A stretch of 48,826 nucleotides of DNA, from positions 1-48,826 of the forward strand of contig VEMX01000010.1 in assembly GCA_009711805.1 (NCBI GenBank), in the 5' to 3' direction. The notes below the pieces were generated by a model. That model saw only the letters and a program-made list of their open reading frames with translations. It did no database searches and was not told where the DNA came from. The stretch comes from Balneolaceae bacterium. GTDB lineage: Bacteria; Bacteroidota; Rhodothermia; Balneolales; Balneolaceae. The position numbers and the translations under genes are program-made. Of the stretch, positions 44,004-48,826 are shown in pieces; positions within the stretch are counted from its first letter, which is position 1; every line of letters starts with the position of its first letter.

Positions 44004-45429
44004 GAGTTCCGATAAGCCATTTATAAGTTTTATCACAATCCTCAGACCTGAGATCGTTTATAGTAAAAGCGATACCATCCGAGCCAGAAGCTGCCATCAC
44101 TTTTAAGTGCTCTATATTTTTTCTCCGCTGAAAAGGATTGCATGACGATTCAATATGTTGAATTCTTTTTTTTCGGACAAGGGCTGTAGTCCGTGCAAGT
44201 ACCCTATACCGCATTCTTAAAAGACTTTCACCAATGCCGAGGGCAGCATCCTTATATCGCAACCATCCAAGAGCAACTGTAAGAGGAGTCAGGAATATCA
44301 GCGTCCATCCATAACTCCAGAACAACCAGGCACCGGGCAACAGTACCAAAAAGAGCAGATAATTTGGGCGACGTATATATCGCATGAAGGATTTTTGGGG
44401 AGGGAAGGTATCATATTCGGGTTCATCAAATTCATCCAGAAACTGATTTAAAAAACCGGTGAGTTCTTCAGCAGCCAGGTAAGGCACCAATACAATAGAG
44501 CGTTCCTTGCTGTTCTGTTCAAAGCCTGCGCTTTCTACATACAGCATTCCATATCCAAAAGGCTGCCTTAATACACCTTCTACATAGCGTACTGCCTGTA
44601 TACGGTCGAACGGAATAGTGATTCGCTTACGCTCAATAAGCCCGCTTGAAACCAACAGTTCTTTTTCATGTTTTTCAACTTTAAAATCGGAGTATTTAAA
44701 AATGACTCCCAGAAAAGACAGCAGCCAGGAAACAACAATAATAAAAAGAATAACTGCGATCACCAGCGATATATTATTAAATCCCGGTAGTTTACTGTAG
44801 AGGTAATTCAGGTTTTCTTCATTTACAAACTGATCCATCTGGCCCGATATGGCACCTAAAATGGATGCAATAAGACCAAAGTTTCCGGAGGTTATAGCTG
44901 CATATACTAAATCCTTTTTAGAGATATTCCAGCTTTCATATTCTATCTCTCTCTCTTCTTGCTCCTTCTCTTTATTATCTTCGGTTTCAACACTTCTCCG
45001 TTTTCGCAGCTCAAGCCGCAGTTGTTCTGCTTCTTCACGGGTAATGGCACTTATGGTAGCCGATTCTGTGCCACTTCCTGCTGTTTTTACTTCTACTTTC
45101 ACAAGCCCGAACATACGCTGGAGGAGTCCTTCTGTAATATCAATAACCTGTATACGCTCTCTGGAGAGATATAAATTACTCCTTCTTAAAATACCTTTTT
45201 TGATTTGAAGCTCTCCATCAATAACACGGTAGGTAAATCTAAACCATCCGAAAATGCCCGCAAAAAAGGCCGTTACCAAACCAATGATAAGGGCATACCA
45301 AAAGTATTCACCACCACTTCCTGTACCTCCGATGAAAAGCAGAATAAGGAGGGTAACAAAATTTTGGCGAATTACTGCTAATAAACGGCTAATTGCTGCA
45401 ACCGGGTGCTGACGCTTAAATTCAGACAT
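43942..45429 (-). CDS. YdbT-like PH-domain membrane protein
   Basis: A 495-residue membrane protein of the YdbT family with three bacterial PH (bPH2) domains. Paired N-terminal helices (about 20-60) are followed by a first domain (about 65-140). Helices about 195-240 precede a second domain with ERKRITIPFDRIQAVRYVEG. A last helix pair (about 350-385) precedes a third domain with VRKKRIQHIESSCNPFQRR. Proteins of this pair act in envelope stress or transport control in Firmicutes; the role here is unknown. It overlaps its YdbS partner by 8 nt. Confidence 0.85.
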   Translation of the reverse strand: MSEFKRQHPVAAISRLLAVIRQNFVTLLILLFIGGTGSGGEYFWYALIIGLVTAFFAGIFGWFRFTYRVIDGELQIKKGILRRSNLYLSRERIQVIDITEGLLQRMFGLVKVEVKTAGSGTESATISAITREEAEQLRLELRKRRSVETEDNKEKEQEEREIEYESWNISKKDLVYAAITSGNFGLIASILGAISGQMDQFVNEENLNYLYSKLPGFNNISLVIAVILFIIVVSWLLSFLGVIFKYSDFKVEKHEKELLVSSGLIERKRITIPFDRIQAVRYVEGVLRQPFGYGMLYVESAGFEQNSKERSIVLVPYLAAEELTGFLNQFLDEFDEPEYDTFPPQKSFMRYIRRPNYLLFLVLLPGAWLFWSYGWTLIFLTPLTVALGWLRYKDAALGIGESLLRMRYRVLARTTALVRKKRIQHIESSCNPFQRRKNIEHLKVMAASGSDGIAFTINDLRSEDCDKTYKWLIGTHENSESEQTALPGNPEAAGR

Positions 45430-45922
45430 CTTCTTTTACTTTCTGGACCAGGCTGGAAATCTTGTTTCGGAGGTCATCAGCTGTTTCATCATCTAAAGCA
45501 GGTATTTCATGCGTGGTAGCTGCCGTAGAAATTGCAACAGATGAAATTTTATATCGTTTGTCAATGGGGCCTTGAATTGTATCTACATGCTGAACCCTGT
45601 TTATAGGAACCAGTGTTCTCTTCTTGATAATAATTCCTCTCAGCAAGTCAATTTCTTTCTCACTCACCTCATACCTCCATCTTCTCCAGCGTATTCGCGG
45701 AAAAAAGAAAACCGTAGCAACATAGAACAGAAAAGTGATCAAAAAAATACCCCCAAATAACCACCAATTGTTATTCTGAAATATTGCTTCCCCTGTTTCA
45801 GCTTTAAGGTTAGTAACGGCAATCAGGTATATGATAGTAGGTATAAACCAGGAAAGTCCATAGAGACTGGCAGCTAAAGTCCATGCTTTTACTGCATTGT
45901 CATGAATTCTTGTTAAAGGCAT
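45422..45922 (-). CDS. YdbS-like PH-domain membrane protein
   Basis: A 166-residue protein with two hydrophobic helices (about 15-40 and 50-75) followed by a single bPH2 domain (WRYEVSEKEIDLLRGIIIKKRTLVPINRVQHVDTIQGPID). It is the first gene of the ydbS-ydbT pair. The overlap with ydbT supports coupled translation and complex formation. Confidence 0.85.
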   Translation of the reverse strand: MPLTRIHDNAVKAWTLAASLYGLSWFIPTIIYLIAVTNLKAETGEAIFQNNNWWLFGGIFLITFLFYVATVFFFPRIRWRRWRYEVSEKEIDLLRGIIIKKRTLVPINRVQHVDTIQGPIDKRYKISSVAISTAATTHEIPALDDETADDLRNKISSLVQKVKEDV

Positions 45923-45943
45923 ATTTCAATTTATTGGTTAAAT

Positions 45944-45971
45944 AAAAAAAGCCACCGACGGTGGCTTTTTT
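45944..45971. terminator. bidirectional terminator
   Basis: A GCCACC-GAC-GGTGGC hairpin framed by A and T runs on both sides. Reading leftward it ends the histone H1-like gene (stop at 45987). The ydbS start lies 22 bp to its left. Confidence 0.9.
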
Positions 45972-45986
45972 GAAAGAATCAAGATC

Positions 45987-46163
45987 TTACATGGCGTTCT
46001 TCTTTGCCTGAATTTCCTGACGCACTTCATGTGCAAGCTTTTTCAAAGACATCAGATGCTTGCGGGCACGGGTACCTGCAGCCTTATTGCCCTTTTCATA
46101 AAATTTTTCCATATCTACTTGCAGTTCATTAACGATTTCGTTGATATCGTCCATTCTACTCAT
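45987..46163 (-). CDS. histone H1-like (Hc1 family) nucleoid protein
   Basis: A 58-residue basic protein beginning MSRMDDINEIVNELQVDMEK and continuing FYEKGNKAAGTRARKHLMSL, then KKLAHEVRQEIQAKKNAM. The FYxKGNKAAGTRxRKxxxxLK motif is that of the small Hc1-type histone-like proteins of Bacteroidota, which bind DNA through lysine and arginine. A GAGGAG lies 7 nt before the ATG, a good ribosome site. It is followed by a strong terminator. It is too short for many gene callers. Confidence 0.88.
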   Translation of the reverse strand: MSRMDDINEIVNELQVDMEKFYEKGNKAAGTRARKHLMSLKKLAHEVRQEIQAKKNAM

Positions 46164-46243
46164 GTGTGTACTCCTCTAAATTTTATTTTTGGGTTAAGGG
46201 TAGTTTAAAAAAAATGGATAAACTCCCATTAATTAAATAAAAA

Positions 46244-46259
46244 TGTCAGCTGTTTGACA
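46244..46259. promoter_or_regulatory. palindrome upstream of histone-like gene
   Basis: A perfect inverted repeat TGTCA-GCTGTT-TGACA, 81 bp upstream of the histone H1-like start. It may be an operator or part of a promoter; nothing identifies the binder. Confidence 0.3.
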
Positions 46260-46325
46260 GTAACAGCAGTAAAACCTGCGTTAATTTAACAAATAACAGC
46301 ATAAAAGCATTTTTTTCTTTCATAT

Positions 46326-47615
46326 TTATACAGGCTTTAAATCCTGTTCCCTATTTGATTTTGCTTCTTTAACGTTATACATCAGTATAAAACCGATTAT
46401 TAGCAAAACAATGATTATGCTCATGCCCCATCGCTGACTGCCCATAAGATAAGTTATCCAACCTACCAGTATAGGCCCTGCAAAGGTAGTTACCTTCCCG
46501 GACAATGCAAAAAAACCATACATTTGATTTCTCTTACCTTTTGGAGCTAACCTTCCCATAAACGTTCGGCTGGCTGCCTGTACGGGGCCAACAAACACTC
46601 CAAGTAATAATCCCCATATCCAAAACCACAATTCAGACCGCACAAAAAGAACAGCAATAACAGGTATAATCAGCCCTAACAAAGACCACAGGATAGTTTT
46701 CTTACTTCCCGAAATATCATCCATCCAGGCAAAACCATAAGCTCCGATCCCTGCTGTTATATTTAAGGCTATTCCAAATAAAAAGATCTGGCCGGTATCA
46801 AAATCGAAGGTTCCGGCAGCGTATACCCCGCCCATTGCAAAGATGGTAGCCAGACCATCGTTGTAAAAAATGCGTGCGATCAGAAACTTTGCTATATCCT
46901 TTTCTTCTTTCAGGAAGTCATAGCTTCGTTTAAGCTCTTTCATTCCATCGCGTACCGAATGCTTGATGGATTTATTGGTTGAGGGTCTATCTTCCGTTTT
47001 CAGGAAAAAAGGGATACTGAACACGGCATACCAAATCCCGGTTAGTAAAAATGTGATCCGTACATTTTCGAGCTTGTCACTATCAAATCCAAATAGAGAA
47101 ACGCCATTTTCTACAAATACATAGTAGCCTATAATAAGGCACAGCAACCCTCCGGCATAGCCCAGGCCCCACGCCCATCCCGACCACCGCCCAATATTGA
47201 GGGAGGTAGTCAAATCCGGTAGCATAGCATTATAGAAGATCAGGGATAGTTCGGCACCCAGTGTAGCTACAAAAGCCATGATTAAAGCAAACCAAATGAA
47301 ACTGCTGTCGGGTTCGGCAAACCACAGGGCACTACACCCCACCACACATAACACGGTAAAAAATAAGATCCAGGGTTTACGCCGGCCTCCTTCATCAGCT
47401 ATAGCTCCCAAAAAAGGCGCCGACAGGGCAATGACTAAACCTGCAATCCCAATCATATTACCCCAAAGTGCTGTTCCCGATGTTTCGTTTTCTGCTATTG
47501 ACTTTGCAAAATAGGCCGCAAATACAAAAGTTTGGATCATCACAAAATAAGCGCTGTTGGCCCAATCGTACAGCGCCCATGAAAGTAACCCTTTAGATTT
47601 CGATGTTTTGGACAT
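46326..47615 (-). CDS. MFS transporter, UMF1 family
   Basis: A 429-residue inner-membrane protein with about 12 hydrophobic helices. The N-terminal SWALYDWANSAYFVMIQTFV is the signature of the UMF1 (Atg22-like) major facilitator family. The loop ADEGGRRKPWI is the MFS motif A position, and SRTFMGRLAPKGKRNQMYG marks the second half. It probably exports amino acids or other small solutes; substrate unknown. It is monocistronic. Confidence 0.88.
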   Translation of the reverse strand: MSKTSKSKGLLSWALYDWANSAYFVMIQTFVFAAYFAKSIAENETSGTALWGNMIGIAGLVIALSAPFLGAIADEGGRRKPWILFFTVLCVVGCSALWFAEPDSSFIWFALIMAFVATLGAELSLIFYNAMLPDLTTSLNIGRWSGWAWGLGYAGGLLCLIIGYYVFVENGVSLFGFDSDKLENVRITFLLTGIWYAVFSIPFFLKTEDRPSTNKSIKHSVRDGMKELKRSYDFLKEEKDIAKFLIARIFYNDGLATIFAMGGVYAAGTFDFDTGQIFLFGIALNITAGIGAYGFAWMDDISGSKKTILWSLLGLIIPVIAVLFVRSELWFWIWGLLLGVFVGPVQAASRTFMGRLAPKGKRNQMYGFFALSGKVTTFAGPILVGWITYLMGSQRWGMSIIIVLLIIGFILMYNVKEAKSNREQDLKPV

Positions 47616-48111
47616 AGTATTTATTAGTGGGGAGTGTGCCCGAATATCGTTGCTGGAAATGGAAAACCAAAATTAATTATTGCTGGCTCTATGCTCCACA
47701 AATTTTGTTCTCACAAATAAGCCTTGGATTCAGGTACTGTAGGAGGTCAAGAAACAAAGGATCCTCAAGCCGGATTGTTGTTGCTAAACTATCTCTCCGG
47801 TCTGTACAGGATGCCACATGAATAATTCCGGGTGGAGCCTGTGCCATCTGTCCAGTTATAGGTAGTCTCGGGGAAGGGGCAGCACAGATCCCCATCAGGG
47901 AAACTTCATCTACACCCATTGCATCGAAAAATATAGATTGAAGGAGCGGGTGCGGTATCTCCCAAGGGGGGCTCTCGGGTTAATCAAGCACCGTGAGCTA
48001 TCGAGGGTTGTGTGATCTATCCAGTCAGGAAATGATCTGTGGAGCAGTCATAATTCTAAGTTTAACCTAAACTGTGTTGATCGCATACCAATGTTGTAGT
48101 ACTTTAAAAGA
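47616..48111. other. gap with a doubtful leftward reading frame
   Basis: A leftward frame (about 47689-47980) reads GVDEVSLMGICAAPSP, then TGQMAQAPPGIIHVASC, with protein-like composition but no recognised family and a stop shortly upstream. It may be a gene fragment. A short palindrome AGTTT-AACCT-AAACT (48059-48073) lies ahead of the membrane protein gene. Confidence 0.35.
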
Positions 48112-48543
48112 GTGAAAGAAATACGAATAAAGAAATATGTTAGGTACTTATTCGGAATAGCGATCCTTATATTTATTCTCAACAAATTATATATAAGGCC
48201 TTGGTTTTTAGTAAATGACATACCTGATATTTTTTTAATTGTTGCTTTTTCAATTCCGAACTTAATAGAGGCAACTATTGGAACACTTTTATTAACTGGA
48301 ATCCTTTTGCAAGTACGTCATTCTTTCGACAAGAAATTTGGGTCAATAAAGGATACATATATCCATTTATTAGCTGTATGCATTGCTTCAATTTATGTCA
48401 TCTCTCAAGAACTAACATTCCATAACCTTGGTGGTAATAATGTCTACGACCCTTACGATATTCTCGCCTCACTTATTGGCTTATTAGCTACTTTCGGTAT
48501 AATTCAATTGTTTGGTTTTACCGAGAAAAAGATTGATGCATAA
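48112..48543 (+). CDS. small polytopic membrane protein, VanZ-like ending
   Basis: A 143-residue protein with four hydrophobic helices (about 10-27, 39-66, 82-97, 115-133) and a GTG start. The C-terminal VYDPYDILASLIGLLATFGI recalls the helix of VanZ-like proteins, but I would not assign the family firmly. It is AT-rich compared with the core genes and followed by a cassette-like palindromic end, suggesting an accessory gene. Confidence 0.65.
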   Translation: MKEIRIKKYVRYLFGIAILIFILNKLYIRPWFLVNDIPDIFLIVAFSIPNLIEATIGTLLLTGILLQVRHSFDKKFGSIKDTYIHLLAVCIASIYVISQELTFHNLGGNNVYDPYDILASLIGLLATFGIIQLFGFTEKKIDA

Positions 48544-48826
48544 CAACATAAAACGGGCTATAATATTAGGTGCAAAACAACGGACAACAGTTTCCTCAAG
48601 TTTTTGCTGCAAAGCAAGCTTTGTATAGGTGGGCAGGTTTATCCTACGTTTCATACCCGAGATCATTAAGCACTTATAAACAATTAATAGGTCGCCCTAT
48701 AACCCCTTCAAAAAGGAAAATGTCAAGTAGATAGTCCTCACCTACCTTAGCATCGTATAACTCCAATAAATCCTTGGTTCAAACCTATCGCTGGCAACCG
48801 GTTTCGGTGATCACGCTCGGACTGCC
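48544..48826. other. right edge, cassette-like end, no gene seen
   Basis: Immediately after the stop, GCATAAC (48538-48544) and TTAGGTGC (48567-48574) form an imperfect attC-like hairpin. A leftward open frame follows but has no recognisable family. The rest shows nothing I can name, and the window cuts the region. Confidence 0.35.

Noticed and set aside
47818-47835. Another end of the TTAA element (TGAATAATTCCGGGT)
   Set aside because: The match is short, has an inserted base and lacks the flanking conserved bases, so chance is likely.
48720-48826. Possible tRNA fragment because of GGTTCAAACCT
   Set aside because: The T-arm-like string lacks matching acceptor, D and anticodon arms.

Overview
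The window reads as a chromosomal segment of a Gram-negative member of the Bacteroidota/Balneolota group. The evidence is Sec signal peptides ending in QAQ or AQ, M16 peptidase pairs, DUF6428-ArsR, a DUF1684 lipoprotein-like protein, a tiny Hc1-type histone H1-like protein, weak Shine-Dalgarno signals and moderate GC with AT-rich intergenic DNA. The genus assignment (a Balneolaceae-like marine or halophilic bacterium) is inference. No rRNA, tRNA, CRISPR array, prophage or complete IS was seen.

Region 1 (0.3-8.2 kb): a membrane-anchored alpha/beta hydrolase, then two convergent paralogous PLP lyases. Residue by residue, one is a tyrosine phenol-lyase and the other a tryptophanase. They share a terminator-like hairpin, and each carries the same TAAGA-N8-TCTTA inverted repeat upstream. 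A GhrA-type reductase, a fluoride channel (crcB) behind a branched-chain aminotransferase (ilvE), and 3-methyladenine glycosylase I (tag) follow. About 1.4 kb of non-coding DNA (8.2-9.6 kb) is filled by decaying tandem copies of a palindromic REP/MITE-like element.

Region 2 (9.6-19.9 kb): a long leftward operon: DUF302 protein, TolC-type channel, lipoprotein membrane fusion protein, RND pump, small PII-like protein, DUF2892 membrane protein, periplasmic rhodanese, CstB-like persulfide dioxygenase-rhodanese and TauE/SafE exporter. It faces a divergent GntR/HutC regulator across an 87-bp gap with two palindromes. I read it as a sulfur (persulfide/sulfite/thiol) detoxification system built around its own tripartite pump. 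This is the best candidate for an undescribed functional system here.

Region 3 (20-31.5 kb): an active/inactive M16 peptidase pair, a DinB-like protein, a metallophosphatase-glycosyltransferase pair, OsmC plus a 92-residue hypothetical, then an AT-rich stretch of small accessory genes (methyltransferase, DUF1801, PhzF) with cassette-like inverted repeats. A decayed second copy of the osmC-hypothetical pair lies at about 30.45-30.83 kb, followed by a DUF1684 gene and a run of 24 G.

Region 4 (31.8-41 kb): glycine decarboxylase (gcvP), two tandem secreted Ig-like/LVIVD-propeller paralogues, a YncE-like propeller with a His/Met-rich loop, and an unrecognised acidic protein.

Region 5 (41-48.8 kb): a GufA-type ZIP metal transporter behind a DtxR/MntR-like palindrome, a receiver-only protein, an arsenic-linked set (DUF6428, ArsR, ArsN2-like acetyltransferase), YdbS/YdbT PH-domain proteins, a histone H1-like gene, an MFS transporter and a small membrane protein. 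Two copies of a short element with terminal inverted repeats, plus a solo end at 31.73 kb, lie here. Their TTAA/TTAG ends supply or touch the stop codons of neighbouring genes, and one copy extends the acetyltransferase.
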